Of a DNA stretch of 11,470 nucleotides, positions 1-8,579 are shown in pieces (positions within the stretch are counted from its first letter, which is position 1; each line of letters opens with the position of its first letter). The DNA comes from Hamiltosporidium magnivora. Its lineage: Eukaryota > Microsporidia > Dubosqiidae. The stretch is taken from NCBI GenBank assembly GCA_004325065.1, contig PITI01000504.1, positions 1-11,470 of the forward strand. Direction: 5' to 3'. A program made the position numbers and the translations under genes. Under the pieces are notes generated by a model. That model ran no database searches, was not told where the DNA came from, and saw only the letters and a list, made by a program, of their open reading frames with translations.

Positions 1-376
1 TCAAGAACAATAAGTTATTTTTAGATAAAAAAATTATTTTCTAAAGATATTATGATATTTTTAGGGAATATTAGATAACAAGGTAGCATTTTAGCATATT
101 ATATACTATTTGTGAATTTATGCCTTAGAATTACCTTTGTTACTAACTTAGTAGTTCAAAACTATATTAAATTGGTCTTTAACTTATATATTTAATTAAG
201 CAAATAAGCGAGATTGTGTAACGTTTATAGGAATATATTTATTATAAAGATGATATTTTAAAGTAAAATGATCTATTCCAGTGGAATATCTTCATAGAAA
301 AATATTTTATGAATATTGTAAAGATAATCAATTTTAAATTATCAAAATTAAATATCTTGCTATCGAAAAAAAATTA
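1..376. other. AT-rich spacer, no gene seen
   Basis: This stretch is very AT-rich, with homopolymer runs and stops in all frames. I see no RNA gene, repeat or coding patch of useful length in it. It lies downstream of the minus-strand open stretch that ends at 377. Confidence 0.6.
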
Positions 377-661
377 TTAATAATCAATTGTAAGAAATAT
401 ATTGCGATCTTTGATTATAAAAACATTTCTTAGATTTTTTGATGTTTTTTTTTCGTTGTAGAAGTTTACAGTAAAAATTTTATTTAATAAATTCGGAAAT
501 ATTCTAAGTGCGAAGGTTATAAATAAAAAAATAAATACTCTTAAAATCGTTATCTTATAAATATGGAATATAAGATTATTATTTTGTAAATGTGGTTCAT
601 TTCCAGGTATAATATCTTCTCTTTGTAATATATCTAATAAGAAATTTATTTTTTTTAAATC
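377..661 (-). pseudogene. Possible 3' fragment of an unknown membrane-protein gene (no ATG)
   Basis: Reading the minus strand from 661 down to the TAA at 377-379 gives 94 codons without a stop. A TAA lies immediately upstream (662-664), and there is no ATG, TTG, GTG or CTG inside, so it cannot start as it stands. The translation looks protein-like. It begins DLKKINFLLDILQREDIIPG, has a hydrophobic segment at about residues 37-56 (core RVFIFLFITFALRIF) that could cross a membrane once, and then a charged tail (NEKKTSKN...IIKDRN). Out-of-frame ATGs exist further upstream, for example one opening MNKQKTNKKHLL near 810. I infer a decayed gene whose 3' third is still open, but chance is a serious alternative: in DNA this AT-rich, one such stretch per window is not very surprising. 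No family is recognised. Confidence 0.35.
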
Positions 662-1019
662 TTAATCTAAATATTGTTTTTAGTTTTGATATTTATTGTA
701 TACAGAAAAAAGTTACTTTGTGTTACAACGAATTACTTAATTAAACGGTATTGTGAATATGTAGTTTACTCTTAAAAATTTATATTTAACAAATGCTTTT
801 TATTTGTCTTTTGTTTATTCATAATATATTTATATTGGTAAAATAATGTGAGTAGTGATATTAATGGCTTTTGATGAATAAAAAAATGTAAAATATTCTT
901 TTTTTGAAAATTAAGCATACACTTTTATTGTTATTTAGAAACATTTTAGGTTCAAATAAATTTATGATCAAGGTACTGATTTTTAGAAAAGAATTTTATT
1001 TGCGGATGAACTTGTGTGG
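662..1019. other. AT-rich spacer before the transposon
   Basis: No coding stretch of useful length and no RNA gene are visible. On the minus strand, near 690-825, short open patches could be the ruined 5' part of the fragment at 377-661. The right edge of this stretch is the target site of the element that starts at 1024. Confidence 0.5.
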
Positions 1020-1023
1020 TATG

Positions 1024-1054
1024 TGTTACGGGTAATTTGAGAATTTTTTTTATA
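1024..1054 (+). repeat. Left terminal inverted repeat
   Basis: It begins TGTTACGGGTAATTTGAGAA, followed by a T-run and ATA. The reverse complement of 3177-3206 begins TGTTACGGGAAATTTGAGAA and also runs into Ts and ATA. Over about 30 bases there is one substitution and one base of T-run length difference. A match this long at the two ends of an integrase relic is what defines a cut-and-paste element here. Confidence 0.88.
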
Positions 1055-1305
1055 GTCTAAAATAATTTCTTATAGTACTAGTATATATTAATACGGCTAA
1101 ATTTCTCTAGTCACTTTAAAAATCAACAGTTTTTAGAAATTTCCTCCTGATGTGATCTTCTTTACCATAATAAGATTTTGTTTAAGACATATGGTTTGTA
1201 CTATTTGGCACTTAACGTTTTAAGTAATGTTTTCACTCTTTCTTTACTGAATGTTGTTGTATTTCTAAAAAATAAAATACAAGTACCAATGTTAACAGAT
1301 CTAAG

Positions 1306-3050
1306 TAATATGAAGCATCGTTTCAACGAAAGTTGGGATAGAATGTGCTTATCCAAAGGTCAGAATACACAAATTTCACAAAAAAGCAATATTTTGAGTA
1401 AATATAAAAATCTAAAACTTCTAAAAGCAAGTTATCATGGAAAAAACCCTAGGATTGTTAGCATTTACCCAAGTTTGTCATATTAAGTATAGGCAAGAAA
1501 GAAAAGAAGATTATCCATAGAAGAAGATAAAGAACAAATTAGGTTTTATGTACATCAGGAAGAGATATTTCATATTTTGCATTATGTACATGTTTGATTA
1601 GGCACGGAGGTAAAAATCGTAAGAAAAGAAAATTAATTCAAAGTATAAAATCATTATAAGCTAAATGATTTTAGCATATCTAAATTTATTTTCTTCGTTC
1701 GAAAAAAAACACAATGTTCAAAAAAAGGATTAGTTGTGATACCTATACTCAGTAAAAAACATAAATTCGAGATATAAAGTCGATTTGATTGACATACACT
1801 CTCAATCTGATGATCTATATAAATTTATACTTGTTTACCAAGACCATTTAAATAAATTTATTTCACTTCACGCTCAATAATAAAAGTGCAGAAGAAGGAA
1901 GATGCTTATGTCTTTTTGAATATTTTTACTATTTTTGTGCGCCTAGTATTTTGAAAGGTGATAATGGTAGGGAATCTGAAAACAATACCATTAAAAAGCC
2001 ATGTAACATGTAACCAGTGTGTGAGATGACACATGAAAATTTAAAACACTCTCAAAGTCAATATTCTGTAAAAAGGGGAATCAGGATGTAAACAACATGC
2101 TTGTTCGTTGCTTAAAACAATAACAGCAGGGAATGAATGGAGGGTTTACACTTTGCACAGATTATATAAAATAGAGAACATTATAGTGGAATAAACTGTA
2201 CACCGTATGAAGAAATGTTTGTAACTAAGTTAAAAGTTGGTCTCAAAAGTTTTTCAACTAAAAATGTTCTTCTGAATATAAATTGTGAAGTAGACTTAGA
2301 AATATTATTGAAATATCAAGACAATTTAAAATCTGTGAACGAGGGTATTCTACAAATTAAGCTAGCCGATATAACAACTTATTAAAATAATAATTAGGAA
2401 GTATTCATGTTTGATTTCTATGATCAATCCTCAACTAGTTTATTTATAGTAAATTTTACTTTCAATGGCATAGAAAGAGAAATAAATATTTTTGTTCTAT
2501 TCAATTTTAAGCCTTTGATCATGGAAAAAAACTAATACAGGTTATGATGAGTGTTGGTGAATTTTTATTTAAAAAAAAAAAATGAAATCCGAAATATTGA
2601 AAAACAGGGAGATTCTGGCAATAAATCGAAACTAACAAGAATAAAAAATACGTTTATTCTCTAATTCAAAATACCCTGTTGCAAATAAATGTGATATAAT
2701 AAGAGTTCGAGTTCTGGATGTTGACAGAGATTGCACTCATACAAAATCATTCTGGCATTGTTCTTTAATAAAAAAATGATAATCTATATACATTGGGCAC
2801 GAAAAATGAAATCCTAAATCAACTTTAGTGAGAAATCAGTTTACAATATGCAAAGGAAAGTTTATACGCGCTGAAGAAATCCCTAAGTTTAATATTTTAT
2901 CAAATGAAATATGCAAGAATATCAAACCACAACAAATGACATGATTTTGATCGATGTGGCTGCAAACCTCGAGCACATCTTACAAATACAAGTTTAGTAA
3001 AGAAAAAAATCTTTTTAACTCGAAATTTTACCAAAAGAAAGCTGCTTTAA
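1306..3050 (+). pseudogene. KRBA2-like integrase (DDE, Ginger/GIN family), heavily frameshifted
   Basis: Homologous patches follow the family order across all three plus frames. KKP*DC*HLPKFVILSIG (1441-1495) is the N-terminal 'KSPRDY..L..FDVL' region. EDKEQIRFYVHQEEIFHIL (1523-1579) and HGGKNR (1603-1620) belong to the zinc-binding HHCC domain. AYLNLFSSFEKKHNVQKK ends at 1727 and GLVVIPIL follows from 1727. RYKVDLIDIHSQ and FILVYQDHLNKFISLHA (1770-1874) open the catalytic core, which continues with APSILKGDNGRE (about 1942-1974), KHSQSQYSV (2044-2070) and NQDVNNML (2079-2102). Next come GINCTPYEEMF (about 2188-2220), IIRVRVLDVDRD (2696-2731), LYTLGTKNEILNQL (2784-2825) and a cysteine-rich tail (CGC at 2955-2963). 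Integrases of this family insert element ends into DNA through two Asp and one Glu; the first two are present (1782, 1960) but the Glu is Lys (2071-2073). The exact 5' end is uncertain; the open frame upstream of about 1306 does not resemble the family. Confidence 0.88.
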
Positions 3051-3176
3051 TAAATAAAAATGCTTGGATTTGAGATATTTTATAGATTTACATGTTTTTT
3101 CATTATAAGTAACGTTTCTTTATAATTTTTTTACTTTAGTAATATTTTCTCTTGTTTTTATATTCCATTACAAATT

Positions 3177-3206
3177 TATAAAAAAATTCTCAAATTTCCC
3201 GTAACA
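3177..3206 (-). repeat. Right terminal inverted repeat
   Basis: The plus strand runs from TATA through an A-run and TTCTCAAATTTCCCGTAACA, ending at 3206. This is the inverted partner of 1024-1054. It lies 145 bases from the stop codon of the neighbouring NAA30 gene, so the insertion did not touch that gene's coding region. Confidence 0.88.
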
Positions 3207-3350
3207 TATCCCCAGAAATCAACAATGGAGATAAAATTAGACTAATTGTATTAAAAAAACAATTAAAATATTTATTTTTCAAATTTAATTCCAAAATATA
3301 AACTTTAAAATGAAAATTAATATTTTGTCGAACTATTTTTTTTACTTATT

Positions 3351-3803
3351 TTATATTTTTCTATTATCTAAACACAACCTATAAGCATCGTTAAGATTCA
3401 GATAGTAATTTTCAATAAACATAACCTTTCTAAATCCAATTTTCTCATAAAAATTTAACGAAATATAATTTACAGCTTCTGTCTCTAAATATATCAAATA
3501 AATACCATTTTCTTTAAAATTATTTACAGCCATTTGAGTTAAACACTTACCGATTCCAACTCTTCTATATTTTTTATCAACTGCCAACATACCCATATAT
3601 CCAGATTCATCATTCTCAAGTTTGCAAATGATAGCGCCAACAATTTTGTTATCACTGTAGGCAACAAAACAAAATTTTCGGTATTTAATATAAAAACTTA
3701 CAAATGTGAAATAACTATAAGGTTCAGAAAGTGTCTTACAAAAAAGCATATAAATTTGTTTTAAATCCATATAATTTGTTAAAGAAGAGTAAGTTACATC
3801 CAT
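3351..3803 (-). CDS. NAA30: NatC catalytic subunit, N-alpha-acetyltransferase 30 (MAK3-like)
   Basis: This is a 150-residue GNAT-fold acetyltransferase. In the known family it moves the acetyl group of acetyl-CoA to the starting Met of nascent proteins beginning ML, MI, MF or MW, as part of ribosome-associated NatC with NAA35 and NAA38. Seen here are LSEPYS at residues 25-30 (the substrate loop typical of NAA30), VGAIICKLE at 55-63, the GYMGMLAVDKKYRR strand at 68-81 leading into the acetyl-CoA loop RRVGIG at 80-85, LETEAVN at 106-112 with its conserved glutamates, LNFYEKIGF at 116-124, and YYLN..DA.RL.L at 133-145. It covers the catalytic domain only and lacks the long N-terminal extension of animal NAA30, as expected in a reduced genome. 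The start is the first in-frame ATG, with CCC just upstream. No partner subunit is in this window. The other GNAT option, NAA50 or RimI, is less likely because of the LSEPYS loop and the C-terminal motif. Confidence 0.93.
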   Translation of the reverse strand: MDVTYSSLTNYMDLKQIYMLFCKTLSEPYSYFTFVSFYIKYRKFCFVAYSDNKIVGAIICKLENDESGYMGMLAVDKKYRRVGIGKCLTQMAVNNFKENGIYLIYLETEAVNYISLNFYEKIGFRKVMFIENYYLNLNDAYRLCLDNRKI

Positions 3804-3804
3804 A

Positions 3805-3807
3805 GGG
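3805..3807 (-). promoter_or_regulatory. CCC start-proximal motif of NAA30
   Basis: On the coding strand the start reads TTACCCTATG, with CCC one base from the ATG. CCC or GGG triplets just before the start codon are a known feature of microsporidian genes, where 5' leaders are very short. The motif supports both the start choice and the assignment of the organism. The surrounding bases are almost all A and T, so the triplet stands out. Confidence 0.55.
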
Positions 3808-4309
3808 TAAATTATTTTGAAATAATATTTAATTGATCCTAGAAATTCAAACTAGTTTCAACAAAATAGTAGAAAAGTAAATATTTACGAAAAAGCCCTT
3901 TAACTTTATTTATATTTTTAATTTCTCTTCACAAAAACAAAATAAAATATTAAAATAGAAGCTTTCTCGGATCAAAATATAGTTTGTTCTGTTTGAAAAT
4001 CCATTAAAAAATTTCCTTAAATGTAAAATATTTTTAAAATCATTAAATCAACGTTACAGATGGATATATCAGTATTATCGATTAAAAAAAATATAAAATT
4101 TAAAATATTTTTAAAATCATTAAATCCACGTTACAGATTCCTAAAACAGTATTAAATTTATTAAAAAATTTAAGAAATTTAAAAAAGTTAAAATGTAAAT
4201 TGTTTCTAAAATAACTAAATCTACATTAAATGATAACAAATCATTATTTTATAATAAAAATACACTTATAATTTTAAATAAATAAATAATAAGAATTCGA
4301 AATATATTT
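3808..4309. repeat. Spacer with degenerate tandem repeats (about 77-bp unit)
   Basis: A block reading TAAAATATTTTTAAAATCAT, then TAAATC(A/C)ACGTTACAGA, occurs at 4024-4060 and again at 4101-4137, 77 bases apart with one mismatch. A worn third copy (TTCTAAAATAACTAAATCTACATTA) lies around 4196-4232. The spacers between copies also share CAGTATTA. The remainder is AT-rich with no coding stretch. The block sits upstream of NAA30 and downstream of the RRM-like gene, both on the minus strand. No function is evident; local duplication by replication slippage is the simplest explanation. Confidence 0.7.
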
Positions 4310-4831
4310 TCATTTACGATCATTAATATCAATTATATGATCTAAATAATCCAGAAAATAATATATCTTTATCCTTAAAGTATCAATATAGATATATCCT
4401 TGATTTAAAATTTTAGGAAAATCTATATTGTTCTCGAATTCTATAAAAATATAAAAAATATTTTGAGTTGTATTTTGTTTACTAAAAAAAATAATTTTCT
4501 TTTTGAAATATTTTTCTAGTATTTCAATTTCAATATCTTTCATAGAATAAAGTACAAGTGTTCTACATTCTTTGTCGATATTATAAGTAGCTCTCACTTG
4601 ATTGATTTCTTCGAAAACAATTTTAACTTCTATTTTTTGAATCAAAATCGTATTATTCAGAAATTCTGCTAAATAGATTTCGGAAATATTTTTATATAAA
4701 AAAATGTATTCCGTTTGGTTTTTTGAAGATAAAAAATATTTTCTGTAATAAATTTTGGTATTCATCTTAAATATTTCTTCGATTCTAAAATGATTAATAA
4801 TTTTATCGATATTTCTTACCTTTATGTACAT
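4310..4831 (-). CDS. Hypothetical 173-residue protein, probably two divergent RRM-like domains
   Basis: I do not recognise this by sequence. An intact frame of 173 codons is very unlikely by chance in DNA this AT-rich, so I take it as a real gene. The predicted secondary structure falls into two beta-alpha-beta-beta-alpha-beta units, the order of an RNA recognition motif. Unit 1 has YIKVRNI (2-8), a helix at about 11-22, a strand at 26-34, EYIFLYK (41-47), a helix at 49-60 and ILIQKIEVKIVF (62-73). Unit 2 has TLVLYSM (91-97, RNP2-like), the helix IEIEILEKYF (100-109), KKIIFFSK (111-118), NIFYIFIEFE (124-133, RNP1-like with aromatic residues), the helix FPKILNQ (138-144) and YIYIDTLRIKIYYF (146-159). 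The RNP1 site lacks the usual glycine, so RNA binding is inference. The start is the first in-frame ATG, with CCC 15 bases upstream. A lineage-specific protein of another alpha/beta fold remains possible. Confidence 0.8.
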   Translation of the reverse strand: MYIKVRNIDKIINHFRIEEIFKMNTKIYYRKYFLSSKNQTEYIFLYKNISEIYLAEFLNNTILIQKIEVKIVFEEINQVRATYNIDKECRTLVLYSMKDIEIEILEKYFKKKIIFFSKQNTTQNIFYIFIEFENNIDFPKILNQGYIYIDTLRIKIYYFLDYLDHIIDINDRK

Positions 4832-4846
4832 TGATGAAAAAAATGT

Positions 4847-4849
4847 GGG
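4847..4849 (-). promoter_or_regulatory. CCC motif upstream of the RRM-like gene
   Basis: The coding strand reads GCCCACA, a T-run and CATCA before the ATG at 4831, placing CCC 15 bases from the start. That is at the outer edge of the usual distance for the microsporidian CCC signal. It is weaker evidence than at NAA30 but consistent with it. Confidence 0.4.
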
Positions 4850-5021
4850 CTGTGATTGATTGATTTTTGAAATAAAAATCTGATTTTTATTTCTGAATAT
4901 TTAAATACCTTTTTTTAGTAGAAAAATGAAGTTTGTTGGCCATTAAGTAAGAATTTTCATTTATTGCGTGATAAAAAAACTGCGGTATTTTCCCAAGAAA
5001 GATCTAAATATTTGTTTGCAA

Positions 5022-5309
5022 TCAAAAAAACGTCATTATAAATCTTACTATAACCTTAAAAAGCTTACGGATATCTTTTTTAGACAATTTATACAACAAA
5101 TCTAAAATTTTCATCTTAAGAACACAGAGATTTATCTTTTTTACGTATTCATTGTCATAAAATAATGTAGAGATATAAAAAAACAAAATATTAAAAAAAT
5201 TCAACTTAACTCTGAATAATAATTCTAAAGAAGCAAATATAGGCCATAATAAACCCTTTTCTTCTGAATTATACAGAAATTCAAAGCCTGAATGATATTT
5301 ACTAAGAAA
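5022..5309 (-). pseudogene. Possible 3' gene fragment, hydrophobic then basic (no usable ATG)
   Basis: The minus strand is open for 95 codons from 5309 to the TGA at 5022-5024, with a TAA just upstream (5310-5312). The translation begins FLSKYHSGFEFLYNSEEKGL, has a long hydrophobic stretch at about residues 19-52 (LLWPIFASLELLF and FFNILFFYISTLF) and ends in a basic segment (LYKLSKKDIRKLFKVIVRF, about 72-90). Codons use G at third positions more than the spacers suggest (CTG, AAG, ATG). The only in-frame ATGs are at residues 66 and 92, so an intact start is missing; a TTG at 5204 is not a credible start in a eukaryote. I read it as the tail of a decayed or frameshifted gene, possibly a membrane protein. 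Chance remains possible. It is on the same strand as the two genes to its left. Confidence 0.4.
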
Positions 5310-5312
5310 TTA

Positions 5313-5797
5313 ATATTTTTTAATGTTGTATTGAATCTTCGTGATATGCTTGAATATGAAATTTGAACAAATTAAAAGACTCAAATTTTTTTAAAATACC
5401 ATTTAACAAAATTTATTGGTTTTTTACTATAATATTAATAAAGAAATAATTTTAAATTTGCTATCCATTCTTTAAAGTTATTGTATTTTGGAACAAAAAC
5501 CAAAGCTCATAAAAAACGATATAAATTCTATTGTGATTATTATAAATAAGCAGTAAAGTTATATTTAAATAAAAATCAGAAGCAAAAGTTTTATATTAAA
5601 CATAAATAAAATTTATTTTTTAGAATTTAAAATCAAAATCAAAACGAAATGGTTTTTTGTTCAAACAATTAAAATAATTAATATATTAAGAATATGAATA
5701 TGAAATACATTTATGATATAAAAAATTAATTAAAAAAAAAATAAATTAATTGTATTTTCTTCTTAAAAAGTTACAGAGGCTTGATAATATATAAATA
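5313..5797. other. AT-rich spacer, no gene seen
   Basis: This contains A- and T-runs, including a long A-run near 5731, with many stops in every frame. Short open patches on the minus strand just right of 5312 might be the lost 5' part of the fragment at 5022-5309, but none is long enough to support. No RNA gene is visible. Confidence 0.5.
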
Positions 5798-6753
5798 TGA
5801 CTTGACATTAAGCTCGTAGAAACAAACTTTCTTTTACATTCACAAGAAAAAATGCCAAAATAATTTTAAGTTTTATTATCTGGGCTATATTTTCTTAACC
5901 TTTATAATGAGAATTTCTTAGCCTCATCTGGGCTGTTTCTCGTATATTTTTTTAGTCTTTCATTTCCAAATTATTACCCGCTTTGAGCAATTTTCCAATA
6001 AAAATTTAGGATTTTTTAACTACCTATTTCTCCTCCTCTTTTATATTTACTTCCAATTTTTCAGAGATTCAGCTCGGCTTTCATATTTAGTCTGTTCACT
6101 TTCCACCTATTTTTATTTTTTCTTTCATTTTTCTCTGTGGAATATATTGTTGTGAAGTGTTTTATTTGTCTGAAAAAAACCGTACTATTACACAATTTTT
6201 TGCTTTTTTATTCATTGTATAAATTCTCAGTTATTTTTATCAAAAATCTTTCAATATAATCAAGTATAAAGTTCCACGAAACTATCCAAGTAATTTTTTT
6301 TTGTAATTATAATTGAGAATATGAATATTTTACATAGAAGAATGGTGGAAAAGTATCAATCATATCCTACAATTTTTATGTAACTGTAAACTTCTTTAAA
6401 GAAACTCAAGTAAGTGATGTAATTTTTTTTAAAAATGAAAACTTTAGAAAAATTAGAAACCAAATTTATTATGTTATTCTCAATAAATACTAAAATCTAT
6501 AAACAATTTTAACAATTTTTAGCTCAAGTATTTTTGTTGAACATATATAATTTATTAAAAAGTTTTATATTCAACTCTAATCACTATTATTGGTTGTATA
6601 AGATTCATGAACAAATAGAAAGGTAAATATTCAGATTTGTGCCCTCTTATTGGTATCTTATAGTCTATTAACCAATTAAACATTTCGAGGTGAGTCGTCG
6701 TCGTCGGGACATATTGAATAAGTTAAATGATGGTGACTAGATTATGTTTGAGA
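5798..6753 (+). repeat. Dispersed direct repeat, copy A (about 0.95 kb)
   Basis: This aligns along its length with copy B (about 10130-11130), at roughly 70-80 percent identity by eye with many small indels. Matching landmarks in order are GAAAC(A/G)AACTTTC(T/A)TTTACATTCA near 5819, TCTTTCAT near 5957, CTGTTCACTTTCCACCTATT near 6091, AAATTCTCAGTTATTTTTAT near 6220, TCATATCCTACAATTTTTAT near 6359, CTCAAGTAAGTGATGTAATT near 6406, ATTGGTTG(T/C)ATAAGATT near 6589, ACCAATTAAACATTT near 6671 and the GC-rich box at 6691. There is no long open frame on either strand. It starts with TG, but no clear inverted ends or target duplication are visible. It could be a solo long terminal repeat, a non-coding element or a duplicated gene-upstream region. 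Ends are approximate. Confidence 0.82.
6691..6712 (+). promoter_or_regulatory. GC-rich (GTC)4GGG box in copy A
   Basis: TGAGTC is followed by further GTC triplets and GGGACAT. The same 22 bases occur without change at 11069-11090 in copy B, although flanking bases differ often. In a locus dominated by A and T this is the most GC-rich short segment. A protein-binding or transcription-start element is inferred from conservation alone. Confidence 0.4.
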
Positions 6754-8579
6754 GAACCAAAATAAGGCATTGATAGAAGGGTATCTTCTTGTGTGAATGT
6801 TTAAATAACTTTTATCAATTGCTTAGTAAATTAAAATTTATAAAGAATTTTTTTAGTTTCGGATTAATTTCATGTAAAAACTGATATGTTTGAAAAAATA
6901 TAAAATTTTGAGCAAGGAATTCTTAATTTTATGTAAATTAAAATGGTTCTTCTAAATAAAGATGAAATACAATCATGGTTAAAATTCTTCAAAAAATATA
7001 AAAACCAATGAATTTATATCGAAATTCGCAGGTATTTCCAGGAACCTTAGTATTTACAATAAATTACTTCTGCTTATATTTTGAAATGTACAATATTGTA
7101 TCATAATTTATATAACAGATCATATTAAGAAAAGTTTAAATTGAAATTCAAAATTTATGCAACAAAAGTGCTTTAAATATTGTCCGTACATATAAAGTTT
7201 TGAGCTCATACCTAAAAAATATGAAAATTGTTTTTTTAATATTAAAATATAAAATATTTGTATTATATATTACTTTTGCAAATTATATTCAATATAGATT
7301 GCAACATTCTAATAATCTTTTTGTTTTAAATCATATTCTTCTTTTTTAGTTATACTTTGAAGAAAAATAATATTTTTCAAATTAAATATTTATATAAATA
7401 TAAGAATAAAATCATAAGCAATAAAAAAATGATAATTGGTAATTACAACTCAAATTGGTTTTGTATCTAAAAAAAAGATATTTTATACATAGATTTTCTA
7501 TCTTAAAAGCTTGTAGTCATATAATCATTTTAACTTGATTAAAGCTTCTATCGTAAATTTATTTTGAATTGCTTTTATTCACTTTTAATTTCTTGTTTCT
7601 AAGGAACTTAAATAAGAATTTACTTAATAAATTCAAAGTTAAATTCAGAATGAATGTTTAATCTTATTCAAAAAGCAATGAAATCTATATCTTATATTTA
7701 GTAAGAAATTTAGACACAATCTATCGTTACCACCTATAAAATTTTAGTAAAATCATATTTCAGTTAAAAAATACTTAAATTTATATGAATGAGTTTTGAG
7801 GCTATTTTTTAGTTGAAAATTAGTCTCAATTTGCAGGAAATATGATTCTTATACCGATTTCTGGTTTCTAAATGTATTTTCTATCTTTAAAGTATTATAT
7901 TGGAATGTTTCTAGAAATACCGATCTTTACATATTAAACATTCATGCATAAAAATTTAAATATAATCACAATGTTTTTTTTCCAGATATAGTTTATTCTT
8001 TATTAAAGGTTAGCTTGGGTTGACAATACCGGTTTAAACTCTGTAATTTTTCCAAAGAATTAATGCGTAAATATATTTTTTCTTTTAAATAACTTTTGAA
8101 CAAATTTTATATTAATTTATTAGTTTTTAAAAACCTTTAGAAAATTTAATAGAAAATTTATCCACGAAAAACAAAATTAATGAAAATAAAAGAAAGTTTT
8201 GAAAAATTATTTATTAAAATTATTATCGGGGGACTTCTTTTTATCAGTGATTAGGCAAGTATAAACTATTTACGCTGTTTTTAATATTCCTGGTGTTAAT
8301 TCTGGAATCTTTAGTATCTTTATCTCTATGAATTTTTCAGTTATTATTTTCTACATAGTTTAATATCAATGGTGATGAATACGGGTTGATAATTTTAATG
8401 TATATTATTTTAAATTATCTTTAATTCATATTAAGTACTTGAGCAGTATATTAATTAAAGTGATTTCTATTTATTTCAAATTATTTAAAGATTTTATTAC
8501 GTTTAAAGTAAAATAGAGAAATGCTTAACAGTTGAAAAAATTGAATCATTAAAGGTTTTCTGATCTTTAGCATTTATTT
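6754..8579. other. Long AT-rich spacer, no supported gene
   Basis: About 1.8 kb with frequent stops on both strands. Just after copy A an ATG at 6730 opens an 11-codon frame (MVTRLCLREPK), and a few further short protein-like patches follow, which might be the remains of a gene once placed after the repeat; this is too short to support. Some minus-strand patches between about 8230 and 8400 may continue the coding relic to the right. No RNA gene, repeat array or terminal inverted repeat was found. Confidence 0.5.

Larger units (their letters stand above)
1024..3206 (+). mobile_element. Dead Ginger/KRBA2-like DNA transposon, full length, 2183 bp
   Basis: The element is bounded by near-perfect inverted repeats (left 1024-1054, right 3177-3206), both reading TGTTACGGG inward from the ends. 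The flanking TATG (1020-1023) and TATC (3207-3210) look like a 4-bp target duplication with one mismatch. Inside, on the plus strand, lies one broken integrase gene (about 1306-3050) of the KRBA2-like family. TG...CA ends and a retrovirus-type DDE integrase fit Ginger/GIN DNA transposons, whose integrase is related to that of Ty3/gypsy elements. The interior is visibly less AT-rich than the spacers around it, as expected for an insertion. It cannot be autonomous, because the coding frame is broken throughout. The outer boundary is slightly uncertain: a weaker match continues to about 1018 and 3212. Confidence 0.8.

Noticed and set aside
1178..1486. 102-codon plus-strand open frame
   Set aside because: It begins with TTG, not ATG, and its last part overlaps the integrase relic, whose matching residues at 1441-1495 are in another frame. 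Only part of its 3' end may be real integrase sequence, so I did not call it as a gene.
2702..2722. GAGTTCGAGTTCTGG resembling a tRNA T-arm
   Set aside because: It has no matching acceptor, D or anticodon arms, and it lies inside the integrase relic, where it encodes RVRVLDV.
5022..5204. 60-codon minus-strand frame as an intact small gene
   Set aside because: Its start codon is TTG. The open stretch continues upstream to 5309 without an ATG, so it is better described as a fragment.
8220..8260. TATCGGGGGACTTC as a terminal inverted repeat end of the minus-strand relic
   Set aside because: No inverted partner was found between 9600 and 10130.
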